Source: Sinonovacula constricta
Lineage: Eukaryota; Mollusca; Bivalvia; Cardiida; Solecurtidae
Assembly (NCBI GenBank): GCA_007844125.1
Contig: CM017558.1
Coordinates: forward strand, 43,986,460-44,050,459
Direction: 5' to 3'
DNA length: 64,000 nucleotides
Notes under the pieces: generated by a model
The model's input: the letters and a program-made list of their open reading frames with translations, nothing else
Databases searched by the model: none
Told to the model about the DNA's origin: nothing
Part shown: piece by piece, positions 37,001-45,669 of the stretch
How positions within the stretch are numbered: the stretch's first letter is position 1
Layout of the letters: the number at the start of each line of letters is the position of its first letter
Program-made: the position numbers and the translations under genes

Positions 37001-38851
37001 GCAATATGCATGGGAACAAGCTGGTATACCAATCTATTTCTGTATGAAGTGAGCAGGCAGTCTGCCCTAGCAGACATATTAATGCAGTCATGTAAAATGA
37101 AAATAATAATCCACTAATGATATTAATAAAATTTTAATTGTGATTTTTGTCACAGTTCTTAAGTTTATTTTTTTTTCCCGTGTAAGTCATAGTTGTTTAA
37201 GAAACAAAAGAAGTCAAACACCAAAACAGATTTATAAAACGTTGTCATTTTACTACCGAAATAGCATAAACTTAACTCTTAAAAAAATATGATTGCTTCT
37301 TAAAGCTGTGACATCATCACCCAGAAGACATTTCCAAAACCAATTATAAATACAAGAAAGAGCTAGAATGTAAGACATCCAAGGTGCCATAGAGAGCATG
37401 TGCATTAAAAAAGATGACTATCCGGGAAAGTAAACATGCTCTTACACTACATTTGACAAAAATGAACCACAACTGATAGGAAGTAGAGTATTTCCTGCTT
37501 TGTTTGTTTCCTTGTTCTCGGCTACATCTGTATCTATAAGCTGCAATGCTAACATCTGTATACTCGGTTTCTTTTGTTACATAATACTTAGCCAAACAGC
37601 TACTTTTTTTATAATTGCAAGCTACACATTATTCTTGCAAGCTACAATGTTAAATAACTGAATACTGAGTTCTTTTTTTTGAAAAGGGTCTTGGAGAACA
37701 GCTGCAATTTCCTGTTTTTGCCAGCTACACTATCATCCCCATAAAAATGCATTCCATAAGAGGCACCACCCTCCAGTGCGAGACAATAAAGGTAAGATTC
37801 TTGGCGGCCCAATTACCCTCTGTTTAAAAGCAACGAAGAGTGTTAACATGATAAAAAGAATCATATATCCACACTACATTTTTGGTAAGACACTATCAAG
37901 CCGATTGGTGTATTTCTAAACAACATTTTTTATTTATCTATTTAAAGACAAATTGTTCCTGTAATCTTATGATCAGGGAAAATACTTGAATCAACTTTTC
38001 ATTGCAGTCTAAATTGTGCTTCTAATCCCACCCATTTCCCGCATCATATTGATGGCACCGACATAATCTCTTTTGTTAGTTACAGTATATTGTTTTAACC
38101 GGCCTTAAGAAATTCTTTTAAGGAAAATACCTATTCACTAAACACGAAATGCTGAAATCCTATTTGGCCGTTAAATGCTGATCAGTTATATGCACACTGG
38201 CAACACCATTGCTTTCAATTCAACATTTCAATGGCCCAGAAACCCAAAGCAATTGCTTTGACTTTCCTATCAATATGAATACACATATAAGTGACTCTCA
38301 CTCACATTTGACTGCTACCAAACAGATGACCTTAGTTTTTCATGATTTTGATCACAATAGTTCTGTTAGCTTTTTTCTGTTTTTGTTGTTGTTTTTGCTA
38401 AAAGCATGCTTATAGTGACTTTTATGTATATTGAAATAGATCCTCGAACAGCGCTCACTGAAAAAAAGTCTTAAATCAACCTGTTGATGGAAACATACTG
38501 CGACAGTACACTGTATTATGGAAATTTCAATTAAAAATCGTACAAACTAAAACGTATTGCAAATCTAAAAATTAAGCTCATATTGTATTGACTGGGTGTC
38601 AGTAATTCACTTCGCACACAAGCGGTCAGCGATTTCTCAGGTGGCCAAACAGTGATAGTGACCGCAAGATCTACGTACGCATGCACCGATATTCAGTCGA
38701 ACTCTGACAGTGCCCCCAAAATTGAAGATTTGATGAAATTTCACATACCTGATTGCACCTGGGGCGCATTCTGTAAATTTGGATCCTGTAGAAGAGCCTT
38801 CAGAGAAAATCCATAACCTCGGTTGCCGTATCCTTGCCCGAAAAGCGACAT
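9789..38851 (-). CDS. HLF/TEF-like: PAR bZIP transcription factor gene (HLF/TEF/DBP/Pdp1 family), six exons plus one candidate cassette exon
   Basis: Exons in transcript order: 38749-38851 (start ATG), 32402-32604, 31793-32115, 27954-28079, optionally 19228-19410, 10774-10856, 9789-10037 (stop TGA). The product is about 360 residues: an N-terminal segment, a conserved [14 protein letters not shown] motif, a Ser/Pro-rich linker, the PAR region with [20 protein letters not shown], then the basic region [13 protein letters not shown] and a leucine zipper. In the known family these are nuclear, dimeric activators that bind RTTAYGTAAY (D-box) sites and act in circadian output, growth and metabolism. 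That role is inferred here from homology. The exon structure after the PAR region matches the conserved family order. One oddity is that exon 3 ends two bases into a codon while exon 4 needs one base before it (see findings). About 29 kb of gene encodes about 1.1 kb of CDS. Confidence 0.93.
10441..10712 (-). mobile_element. tRNA-derived SINE, family 1, copy 1
   Basis: The tRNA-like head is at the high-coordinate end on the minus strand. A-box-like TAGCTCAACTGGTAGAGC is followed about 40 bp later by B-box-like GGTTCAAACCC. The body continues to about 10441 and matches the copy at 35693-35970 over its whole length (shared CTACTACCAACT, CATTATACTGACACC, GGGGCACTTATGAGGTGCCC). It sits in the intron between the last two bZIP exons, in the sense orientation. 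Confidence 0.88.
10774..10856 (-). CDS. HLF/TEF-like: PAR bZIP exon 5: PAR extended basic region
   Basis: The 83-bp exon has acceptor TTTTCAG above 10856 and donor GTAAAA below 10774. With the G left by the upstream exon it encodes [20 protein letters not shown] followed by PIIKKSKK. This is the hallmark sequence just before the basic region in HLF/TEF/DBP proteins. It ends on a codon boundary and joins the last exon in phase. Confidence 0.97.
11467..13284. repeat. 44-bp minisatellite, about 41 copies
   Basis: Unit contains ACTTGATGACAACCACACAT and AAAGCTTGATATCTTGTCTG. Variants alternate AGCTTGATATC/AGCTAGATATC, GAGCTAC/GAACTAC/GAGCAAC and GACAACC/GTCAACC/GATAACC. The unit lacks stop codons on the minus strand in all three frames, which creates spurious open frames. 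It lies inside a bZIP intron. Confidence 0.97.
13330..15612. repeat. 30-bp minisatellite, about 76 copies, with higher-order structure at the right end
   Basis: Unit of the form GATCTAACAGCTCCAACCAG plus AAGGTTCCCT. Because 30 is a multiple of three, both strands carry long repetitive open frames with decapeptide periods. The right third (about 14880-15600) repeats as 272-bp blocks of nine units. It is separated from the 44-bp array by about 45 bp. Confidence 0.97.
15955..16177. repeat. 111-bp direct duplication
   Basis: Two nearly identical adjacent copies carry AAGCAGACAACTCAATG, AGAAACAAAGAAAATG and GCCAGACTGTTTACC, with the second offset by 111 bp. The near-identity suggests a recent tandem duplication. 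Confidence 0.9.
16925..18388. repeat. 44- to 47-bp minisatellite, about 33 copies
   Basis: Unit of the form CTGATCAGTAGATCTAGATC plus AGCCATCTACCTGCTTGGAGCTGT. Length variants come from CATCTACC, CATATACC and CATATCTACC forms. The unit holds overlapping short palindromes (TGATCA, AGATCT, TAGATCTA). It is unrelated in sequence to the other 44-bp array in the same intron. Confidence 0.96.
19228..19410 (-). CDS. HLF/TEF-like: Candidate alternative cassette exon of the PAR bZIP gene
   Basis: This 183-bp stretch on the minus strand is flanked by a good acceptor (TTCTGCCATTGTAG) and donor (GTAACC). It starts with two codon bases and ends with one, exactly as exon 4 does, so it can be inserted between exons 4 and 5 or replace exon 4 without changing frame. 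Its 60 full codons encode a hydrophilic segment: [15 protein letters not shown], then [20 protein letters not shown] (acidic, Ser-rich, several casein-kinase-2-like sites), ending TQACVP. The terminal Pro plus split Gly reproduces the PG that precedes QENFDP. No equivalent segment is known to me in vertebrate HLF/TEF/DBP. Splice sites, phase, location and protein-like composition support it; transcript proof is lacking. Confidence 0.7.
19985..20104. repeat. 22-bp tandem repeat, about 5 copies
   Basis: Unit CAGGCAGGGTTGTGACATGC plus CC; the first and last copies are degenerate. It lies in the intron upstream (in transcript order) of exon 5, just beyond the cassette exon. Confidence 0.9.
20778..21200. 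repeat. 54- to 55-bp tandem repeat, about 8 degenerate copies
   Basis: Unit marked by GTTATCATTTACACATATG, GATGAAGGCTATCTTGTA and CATGTTTGACCCA. Later copies lose part of the unit. It is followed directly by the 95-bp array, with which it shares short words (TTATCTTGT). Confidence 0.88.
21283..21822. repeat. 95-bp tandem repeat, about 5.5 copies
   Basis: GGATAGTGTGACTAATG recurs at about 21383, 21478, 21573, 21668 and 21763. Each unit includes GTGTGTATATATATATATG and CATGCATGCTAGAGCAAAG. Copies are almost identical, indicating recent homogenisation. Confidence 0.93.
21830..24165. other. AT-rich intronic DNA, nothing recognised
   Basis: It lies in the bZIP intron between exon 4 and the cassette exon. 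I see no coding exon, tRNA-like head or tandem array. Confidence 0.5.
24170..24960. repeat. 45-bp minisatellite, about 17 copies
   Basis: Unit of the form GTTCACCTAACAGTACAGTT plus AGAACGCAAACCAATATTGTGCCCT. The period of 45 (multiple of 3) leaves two frames open for 226 and 277 codons on the + strand. Two-state variants (TTACAG/TAACAG, TTAGAACGC/TTGGAACTC) are shuffled along the array. It is intronic to the bZIP gene. Confidence 0.97.
24965..27953. other. AT-rich intronic DNA with an AC/AT simple repeat
   Basis: An (AC)n(AT)n tract lies at about 25437-25485. Otherwise I see no feature before exon 4. Confidence 0.5.
27954..28079 (-). CDS. HLF/TEF-like: PAR bZIP exon 4: N-terminal part of PAR domain
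   Basis: The acceptor is TTTTTTACAG, the donor GTAGGT, and the length 126 bp. The frame fixed by the downstream exon encodes [20 protein letters not shown] and then [21 protein letters not shown]. The part [20 protein letters not shown] lines up with the HLF-type segment that leads to the PGQE motif, so exon 4 joined directly to exon 5 is the ancestral arrangement. The exon requires one base from the exon before it, which exon 3 does not supply. Confidence 0.93.
28201..28212. repeat. Poly-G run (12 G)
   Basis: Uninterrupted G tract in intron 3 of the bZIP gene, a likely place for length errors in assembly. Confidence 0.95.
28480..28785 (-). mobile_element. tRNA-derived SINE, family 2, copy 1
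   Basis: On the minus strand the head reads TAGTGCAATCAGTAGAGTG (A-box-like), then GGGTTTGATCCCAGGCC (B-box-like). The body includes the complement of TGCTGCCTTCACTGTGTATA. The body matches 33082-33245 but not family 1. Outer boundaries are approximate and no target duplication was identified. It lies within bZIP intron 3. Confidence 0.75.
29821..31048 (+). mobile_element. Dispersed element with internal ~144-bp tandem units, copy B
   Basis: Same AACAAGAGGGCCATGATGGC start and CACAAAAGCTCCCCTTGAGC end as copy A, with six or so internal ~144-bp units that are more uniform than in copy A. The 3' hairpin is reduced to GAGCAGCTAA. It lies antisense in the bZIP intron between exons 4 and 3. No complete coding region. 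Confidence 0.87.
31457..31558. repeat. 46-bp direct duplication
   Basis: Two adjacent copies carry TGTCCTCATTCAAGATTGTC and AATACTATCTTACACAAATC. They lie about 230 bp from exon 3. Confidence 0.9.
31793..32115 (-). CDS. HLF/TEF-like: PAR bZIP exon 3: Ser/Pro-rich transactivation-type linker
   Basis: The acceptor is TTCCCTCCAG, the donor GTAAGT, and the length 323 bp. Exon 2 ends on a codon boundary, so translation is [20 protein letters not shown] and onwards through many SP/TP motifs (SPGLDL, PISPQ, SPSSPG, SLSPM), ending GDRE plus two bases. The composition is that of a disordered activation or phosphorylation region. Reading past the donor gives ATG TAA, so the splice must be used or the protein would end here without a DNA-binding domain. 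Confidence 0.85.
32402..32604 (-). CDS. HLF/TEF-like: PAR bZIP exon 2: conserved N-terminal activation motif
   Basis: The acceptor is CATTTTGCAG, the donor GTAGGA, and the length 203 bp. It continues the split Gly codon of exon 1 and encodes [20 protein letters not shown], then [10 protein letters not shown] and the family motif [20 protein letters not shown], ending in DAQ on a codon boundary. The [12 protein letters not shown] block is diagnostic of HLF/TEF/Pdp1 proteins. Confidence 0.95.
33082..33245 (-). mobile_element. SINE family 2, partial copy 2
   Basis: Matches the body of the element at 28480-28785 (AATGCTGCCTTCACTGTATA, GATACTACACCCAGT, GTTAGCAAGGGAGCTA) but lacks the tRNA-like head, so it is truncated. 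It lies in intron 1 of the bZIP gene, just upstream of a G-rich stretch (33051-33079). Confidence 0.72.
33865..33960 (+). mobile_element. Possible tRNA-like SINE head, degenerate
   Basis: TTTAGTAGTTAAGATGATGG resembles an A-box and GTACAAACCCC about 35 bp later resembles a decayed B-box. There is no second copy in the window, so the call is weak. Confidence 0.3.
34444..35362 (+). mobile_element. Dispersed element with internal ~144-bp tandem units, copy C (shorter)
   Basis: Same start and end motifs as copies A and B but fewer and more diverged internal units (about 4), and the 3' tail has decayed to CTCCCCTTGAAAGCTTAA. It lies antisense in intron 1 of the bZIP gene. Confidence 0.86.
35693..35970 (-). 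mobile_element. tRNA-derived SINE, family 1, copy 2, with target-site duplication
   Basis: A perfect 10-bp direct repeat CAATCCAAGA flanks it (35683-35692 and 35971-35980), fixing both ends of a 278-bp element. On the minus strand the head reads AATAGCTCATTTGGTAGAGC, then GGGGTTCAAACCTCG. The pol III promoter boxes are intact by eye. It lies sense to the bZIP gene within intron 1. Retroposition by a LINE partner is the known mechanism for such elements. Confidence 0.93.
37577..37584. promoter_or_regulatory. Possible PAR bZIP binding site (D-box) in intron 1
   Basis: The site with flanks reads GTTACATAAT, a full match to RTTACRTAAY, the known PAR bZIP consensus. It is about 1.3 kb inside the gene from the start codon and could allow autoregulation. 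In AT-rich DNA of this length one or two matches are expected by chance, and another occurs at 60785-60794. Confidence 0.2.
38749..38851 (-). CDS. HLF/TEF-like: PAR bZIP first coding exon
   Basis: ATG at 38851-38849 opens [20 protein letters not shown], then [14 protein letters not shown] and one base before a GTATGT donor. Exons 1 and 2 together are 306 bp, so the frame is intact. The sequence immediately 5' (above 38851) shows no clear TATA box at typical distance. I see no better upstream in-frame start. An alternative first exon elsewhere is possible, as in vertebrate TEF and insect Pdp1. Confidence 0.8.
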
Positions 38852-40980
38852 TTTGAGCTTTTTGTTCTTCTTTAGTCTTACTTGTTTACGTTCGTAATGT
38901 ACTCTGATTAGCAGGTGCCCGTTCTATTTTAAGATAGAGGTCATCGCATAGACTAATCAGATGTAAGGTTAAAGCAAATACTCGTGTTTCATTGGCCAAC
39001 GTTAAAGTGCCTAAATTCGAGTCACGTTGCAAGGCACGTTGTTTGTAAAGTCCATCCAGTTAACTGACCGAGCTAAAGATAATGCCCAGATCGCCCCTTG
39101 ACCTAACACTTGCATTTAATGACCAGGATTCATGCGAAAGTAGGCAACGTTTTATGTCATAAGTTGCATGTTGTTCGGCGCACATTTCAGATTGGATAGT
39201 GAACACAAACCCAGAACGTAATTGAAGAGCGACAACTAGTTAAACAACTGTAAACAAATTATGCACTTGTGAACTCCCCTGTTACTAGACGTTTTGGATA
39301 TAATTACATGTGCGGATCTTTCTTTTAAAACGTCACTCACTGGCATTGTAGCATTTTGACTGACTTAGTTACCTGAACAGTAAAGTATTGTTGATATATA
39401 TTTTCAGTTGAAATCCCAATCAGTTAAAGCTATAAATATATCAAGTTTACGCATTAACACTAAAGTAGTGCTTTAGTAACGAAAAACAAACCGCTATTAC
39501 GTCAGAAATGATTCACATGCCCCTAAACACGGGTATGCTAGTGGCCTATAGCTTAAAATAAAATGAACTCCGAATAAAGACTTAAATGGAAAATAAACTA
39601 AGCTGAAAACTCAAGTTTTTATAACACTTTTATTACACTTAAATTTCTCCAGTGAGTTGAAATACACAGCTTCATAAACAGTATCAGAATTATCCTACAT
39701 ATCTCAGGTATACGATACAATAATAGCAGCGTTAGCCTTAAGTCATTGAAGAAAAAGAATCAATCGTTGAGTGAATAAATTAAAAAGAACAGAAATGGAG
39801 TCCCCGCACACAGTTTGAACGCTGTCAGTATCATGCAAATGCGAGCAGCTTGTATATGCCCGCAATGCGTGCATATTTCAAACTTGCAAATATTTGAAAA
39901 CAAAGCTTTAACATAATTGTAAAACTACTATAAAACACTCAAAAATGCTTAGCTTAAATCAATAGTCGTAACTATTTATGTACAATTAATCTACAATAAC
40001 GTCAACAACAAAACAGCTGAAATGCAATAAAATGTTATTACATATTTTTCACGGCTTAAATAGCGATACTATTTGATTGCAAAAATATACACATCTCCCT
40101 TCTAGCATACGATTTTTATTGCAGCTTTAAGTGTTATACTGTTTCATTCTTTGGGGACAATGTGTACGTTGGGGGCGTATTCTACATACAGGCAGCTACG
40201 CGCCTGTAAATGTATAAAAAAAACCTTTAGTAATTCAGTCATTTGTGCGTTCTCCCCTTAACTATGGCTTGTCTACAAAGCTGCATATTACAGTCTGCTT
40301 TCAAAGTCGGTACGTGGCACTAAGTTCACTTGATGCGGTTCGTGGCACAAAGTTCACCTGATGCCAAGTTAAAACCTATTTGCATAATGTAAGTAATGTT
40401 TAAAAACTCAGTGACGCTACCGGTGCACCATTTCTTTTGATGCAAGATAAACGTCAAAATTAGTATGCTCAATAACTCGACCAAACTATTACCATTCACG
40501 CACTGTTGATTTATATAAACAGCCCCTTACAGAATGTGTTTTTGGCAATGGGCTGACATTGTTGTTCATGTCATTGTAACTCCTCGACGGTAAAGGGACA
40601 CTTCTGTTTAATAGAAATTAGGGGCTTAGAACCACCTGGATTAGGCAGTTTTTATTCTCACCTGTTAGCAGTTCTGTTCGAGGGTTTAAAGATTGTTATT
40701 CGTTCAATATTTCCTAAATAGTTTCTTAAAATATTGGTTTCGTTATCAAATGAATTACTTTAAACATGTAGACACTATACATATTAACAGCAGATGTAAT
40801 GTCCATATGAAGGCCAGTTGTTCGGCCATAATTTCAGCTCACTTAAAGTCAAAGTTGTCATTGGATGTCCGGCGTTGTTGTTCGGCAGATAACATATTGT
40901 CTTTTTTTAAAACATACATTGGACACCCTTTGAGGCTAAGTGTCAATTCTTTTATTGTAAATATCGGGATAAACATGATA
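38852..40980. other. Presumed 5' flank of the bZIP gene
   Basis: No coding exon is seen. The first 200 bp above the start codon are less AT-rich than the introns, as expected for a promoter or 5' UTR, but no TATA box or initiator can be assigned. Confidence 0.4.
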
Positions 40981-40985
40981 AGGAA

Positions 40986-41055
40986 AGCATGACCGAGTGT
41001 GGGTAATACTGATACCAAAAAGCATGACCGAGTGTGGGTAATACTGATACCAAAT
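40986..41055. repeat. 35-bp direct duplication
   Basis: Two adjacent copies of AGCATGACCGAGTGTGGGTA plus ATACTGATACCAA, identical apart from their edge. Confidence 0.92.
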
Positions 41056-41577
41056 CATTACAAAATAGGATTACCTGCTGTGGTTAACACAAGACGCTGT
41101 GCTTTGCTTCGGGTATAATTTGGGCGTCCATTGTTCATTGCATTTCTCACTTACAGGTGAATTAGTCTGTTTTATATAACACCTTGCATTAAAAAACATT
41201 CTTAAAGGCAGTACCTTGGTCAAATGAATAACAGCAGGATGACGTAAAGAAATCAAATGTAAGAAGCACTGGCGAACCCAGTCAAGAACATTGGTTTATT
41301 TTTAATCCCTTAAAACAACTTCCAAATGACTAATAAAATGTTACTCGGATTTTTTTTACTGTTTGTTAAAACTTAAAAAGCATATTTCGTTAAAGGCTTT
41401 TTTCACTAAAATGACGAGACGCATGTTTTAAAATTATAATGAATGTAATTGTCATGGTTAATTATCACAGAGTAAAATAATACAGACATAAACGTAAGCT
41501 ATGAAGGTGCTGTGTCTATACAGCATAGTTTTGTTTGTCATGAATGTTACAACTTAATAAAAATAAAAATAAACTGT

Positions 41578-41652
41578 TATGATGGTGATTCGAACCGGCA
41601 AATCTATATAACACTGACAAGGGATGTCTTACCACAAGACTAAATCCCCGAT
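41578..41652 (-). other. tRNA-like sequence (degenerate tRNA or SINE head)
   Basis: On the minus strand GGGGATTTAGTCTTGTGGTA and then GCCGGTTCGAATCACC at normal A-box/B-box spacing give a near 73-nt tRNA-like length. However, the T-arm stem has mismatches and the acceptor ends do not pair, so a functional tRNA is unlikely. Confidence 0.4.
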
Positions 41653-42483
41653 TGGATTATTCTGTGTTTTTAAACTTTAAAATCAGATTGTGTATGTCGT
41701 CCCCTTACCTGGTTTACCGATTCAGTGTTTATTTAGGTAGGCCAGTATCTGTAAACGACAGTAAATTATCTAGTTTTACCTGTAAGAACTAATGGGTAAC
41801 GAAATAATTTGGATGTAAAAAGCATACATTCACTATAATCACTTTTAAACATTAGCACATTAAAATCCAACAACGAAATGGCCTAAGTTAACCACCACTA
41901 TCTATTAATTGTGTTCTATAAAAAAATTAAAAGCGCATATGTCCAAATTACAGATACTGTATGACAGTAGATATATATCCAAGTTGAAAATATGGACACC
42001 TTGTTCTCGAAGTAATTCGGTCCATTCGGGTGTTTTGTTAACGTTCAGATCACTTGATATATTGGGGTATATTGGAATAGTTGACACATACTGTTTGAGT
42101 TCGATCAGAAAGGATTAGTTGTAAAAAACAGGTTCACATTCACTCATTAGAATGTGGAGTTAGATGTAAATGCCTGGTTGTTTAAAGTCCCATTATATAA
42201 TAAATGCGTTACTGCACTCACTGTGATAACAAGCCGCGAACACCTGACCACATCCAGTCACATGATCACTGGACCGTACCATCCACACCCGAACACATAC
42301 ATGTATGTCCTTATAAAGAGGAAACAATCAATTGATTTATATAAATTTTAATTAACCTCTTTTCTTTTAGTTATTTGTATTACTCTATTATTTAATAGAT
42401 TTAGGATTGTACTTAATTTTCTCAAACTATTTTTTAAAGAATACCAGAGAACTAAATATCTGTTAAAAAGTTTGTTCTATTGC

Positions 42484-42600
42484 AAACAAAACTATTCAAT
42501 TACTCTTCAGTGTAAAATGCGGAGGAATGAGTTTGCTCTATTGGAAAATGATACAAACAAAACTATTCGATTACTCTTCAGTGTAAAATGAGAAGGATGA
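42484..42600. repeat. Imperfect duplication, about 71-bp offset
   Basis: AAACAAAACTATTC and ATTACTCTTCAGTGTAAAAT occur twice with about 71 bp between them. Spacer sequence differs. Confidence 0.75.
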
Positions 42601-42754
42601 AGGTAATATAATAATCCTGACTGGAGGTAGAGATTATATTGTGTGTTATTAGGATAGTGATGGTAAGGGCATTTGGTCATTACGTTGCTGATGATGTTGC
42701 AGAGATATCATTACTGCTGACAACTATGAATTTTATATTGCCAATGGCGATACA

Positions 42755-43287
42755 ACTGAGGAGTGATCGTGATCTAGCTGATAATATTGCTATAGTTTAA
42801 GTTACTGCTGCTGCTGCTGCTGCTAATGATGCTGATATTAGTTATGATGATAATGAATGCGATTTTTCTACTGTTGCTCCAGTTGATGATTATGTCGTTG
42901 TTATGTATGATGATGAATATTATGTTTTAAATGATGATGCTTATGAAGACGCTGCTGCTGCTGCTGTTGCTGCTGATGATGGTGGTGGTTTTCAGCCTTT
43001 AAAGGTTTTTGAGTTTTTGTGATGTTGATGTTGGTGATGCCATGAAAAGGAATTACACATTGAATTGCACATTGGCAGTTGTGGTGGCGGTATGAACGCT
43101 GCTGCTGCTGCTGCTGGAGATAATGATGGTAACAATGATGATGATGATGGTAATGATGAAGATTTTGATGATTATGATGATGGTGATGTTGATGATGATG
43201 GTAATGATGATGATGTTGATAATGATTGTGGAAATGATAATGATTGTGGTAATGAAGATGATGATGGTAATGTTGATGATGATGGTA

Positions 43288-43352
<65 letters not shown>

Positions 43353-43545
43353 ATGATGATGACGGTGATGATGATGATGATGATTGTGGTAATGATGATG
43401 ATGGATGATGATGATGGATGATGATGGTGGTGGTGGTGGTGGTGGTGGTGGTAGTTGTGGTAGTGATGATGCCAGTAATTATGTAAATCATGCCAGTGAT
43501 CTGATTAAGATAACGGAAGTGATTATTGTGATGATGATGATGTAA
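42755..43545. repeat. GAT/GCT/GGT trinucleotide microsatellite field
   Basis: Dense GAT/GCT/GGT triplets with a near-pure (GAT)n core at about 43280-43355 and a (GGT)n block at about 43424-43450. Open frames of poly-Met, poly-Asp and poly-His result in different frames. The right end is interrupted by the hAT insertion, and triplet-rich sequence resumes after it. Confidence 0.9.
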
Positions 43546-43554
43546 TGTTTTAGA

Positions 43555-44698
43555 TAGGGATGTCAAAGGATACTAAATTTGGTATCTGGATATCCGTCGA
43601 ACGATCCGAACGGATATCCGGATATCTGGATATAAATCTTAGTTAATTCTGATGTTGCAGTCGGATGTGTGCGGTGTTACTAACGTTTCCATTGACATAA
43701 TTAAATCGTCATTTTAATGGAAATACTTAATTTTCATAGGCATAGGCACTTCATCATTTTAATAATTAATGAGATACGAACAATAAAAAACATTTGGTAA
43801 TTTTAATTCACAATAAAATGATTCAAATTATTCTTCAAGTGGTTGCGGAGGTTGGATGTGCCGCCGCCATACGCTAGCTCTACGCTGCAGTTATTACATT
43901 TTGCGTTGGATTTGTCTACGGACCTCACAAAATGTCGCCACATCGGACTGAAAATTGGAAGCATAACTAATGATTTGTTTAGGAATGGATGTGAAATAGT
44001 CAAGATCACCGTGATCGAATGAAAACATAATAAATTCATCAATTCATTTATACAATCCAAACGGACTTAACACGAGTAACTGATCTTTGCCGACAAACCT
44101 GTTAATTGTCTACATAATTGTAGCTCTATCTCTTCTTAATACAGTCGAACGAATGAAATTAATAATAATCCTTAATCAAAATAGCTTCAAACAATGGCTG
44201 TTAATTGGCAAATTATTTTACATATATACAAATACAAATACAAAGTTTATTTCGGCATAAAATATTACATTTATAGCCAAGAGGTACATTATAACAACGA
44301 AAATTATTTTACATAAGCTTTAGCACATTTCTAAAACTGTGAAGTTCATCAACAAAATTAAAGATAGTATTCGCTAAACAAAATGGATCAGTAGAAGCTT
44401 CAAACGTTGGCGGTTAATTAGCATGTTATTATACATATCATCATGCTTTAGCACATTTCTAAAACTGTGAAGCCAAATTTACGATACTGCGTGTCACCAC
44501 CTGTCACCACCTGTCGATAATCCGTTACACCTGCGTATGCGTGAATGCACACTGACATGACAGCAGAAAGATAACTTAGCAAAATGGCCAAAACATTTAA
44601 TTAAATGTTTAAATTTTACATTTTTAAGCGAATATCCGGAATACCAAAGTCTAGTCGGATATCCGATGATTCGAACGGAATATCCGTTGACATCCCTA
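43555..44698. mobile_element. Non-autonomous hAT-type DNA transposon
   Basis: A perfect 8-bp target-site duplication GTTTTAGA lies at 43547-43554 and 44699-44706. Perfect 12-bp terminal inverted repeats TAGGGATGTCAA / TTGACATCCCTA bound a 1144-bp element. Subterminal regions on both sides are rich in GGATATCCG-like words. The 8-bp duplication and TIR form are those of the hAT superfamily. The interior carries only a BED-finger fragment, with no catalytic domain. It is inserted in the trinucleotide field. Confidence 0.95.
43803..44060 (-). pseudogene. BED zinc-finger relic of a hAT transposase
   Basis: An 85-codon frame contains SPMWRHFVRSVDKSNAKCNN followed by CSVELAYGGGTSNLRNHLKN and NLNHF. 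It shows the BED pattern: aromatic WRHF, a C-x2-C pair (KCNNC) and an H-x5-6-H pair (NHL...NHF) with the typical SNLRNHL block. It stops right after the finger, so the RNase-H-like transposase core is missing. The upstream part of the frame is not recognisable. Probably a decayed fragment, though a stand-alone DNA-binding peptide is conceivable. Confidence 0.75.
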
Positions 44699-44739
44699 GT
44701 TTTAGATGATGATTATGATATTTAGGTGATGCTGCTGAA

Positions 44740-45125
44740 TAGTGATGACAAATGATCATAGTGATGATGATGGTGATACCGATGATGTTGATGTTGCTGT
44801 TGATAATGATTATGACGTTAATGATATTGTTGACCATGTAAATAATGTTGGTTTTTGTGATAATGACACAGATTGTTATCTTTATTGCTTCATTTCGTTG
44901 ATGATGGCTACTACTTCCACTACTACGGACGATGGACGATAACGATGATAATGTTTTCATTATTTTCTTGTCGTTAAGAAGGCGGATAGTCTTGCTGTTC
45001 ACTTGGGATGAGGATGGTATGATTATGAAGATGACGATGATGCTGTAAATGACCAAACTGCTAATGAAGACGAGGACTGCTGCCATTGCTGTTGTAAGTG
45101 CTGCTGTTGCTGCTGCTGTAACATG
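44740..45125. repeat. Degenerate GAT/GCT triplet-rich sequence
   Basis: Continuation of the triplet field on the right side of the hAT element, ending in (GCT)n near 45100-45120. Not coding as far as I can see. Confidence 0.65.
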
Positions 45126-45504
45126 AATACCAACTACTTATCTCGTTATCTTATGTAACCTCGGTTTAGAATCAAGAAAAATACATGATTATTATGAAAT
45201 ACCTAGAATTCTGGTTACCGGTAGGAATTAGTTCTCAGGAAGACTATTTTATCTGTTCCATTCGCAAATTAAGGAATCTAAAAAGTTTTTATTTCACAAA
45301 TGTATGTTAGTTTGACATCGAAGTCATTTTTTTTCGAAATTTAAGGTCAAACAGCGTTGAAGCCAAGTGAAAGGCGAACGAGGTAATGAGAAAACAGTCT
45401 ATATACTAGTAATTATTGACATATTGTGATAGATGAAATACAATTAACTTTTGTTAATGATGATGAAATTTATAGCTGATATCAAAGTTATTATGTTTTC
45501 GTTG

Positions 45505-45522
45505 AAGAAGAAGAAAAAGAAG

Positions 45523-45553
<31 letters not shown>

Positions 45554-45556
45554 TGA
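45505..45556. repeat. (AAG)n microsatellite
   Basis: Nearly pure GAA/AAG triplets, about 17 copies. Confidence 0.93.
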
Positions 45557-45669
45557 AGAAGATGATGAAAAATACATTTATTACACCAAGTGTTGTCTTG
45601 ATTTATTGACGAGTGTTTTATGTTGTTTTAACTAAACGTGACAGAGAACAATGACCAAAACCATACTGA

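Noticed and set aside
42901..43566. Poly-His / poly-Asp / poly-Met proteins
   Set aside because: Produced by the GAT/ATC trinucleotide repeat read in different frames on both strands, with no unique domain sequence.
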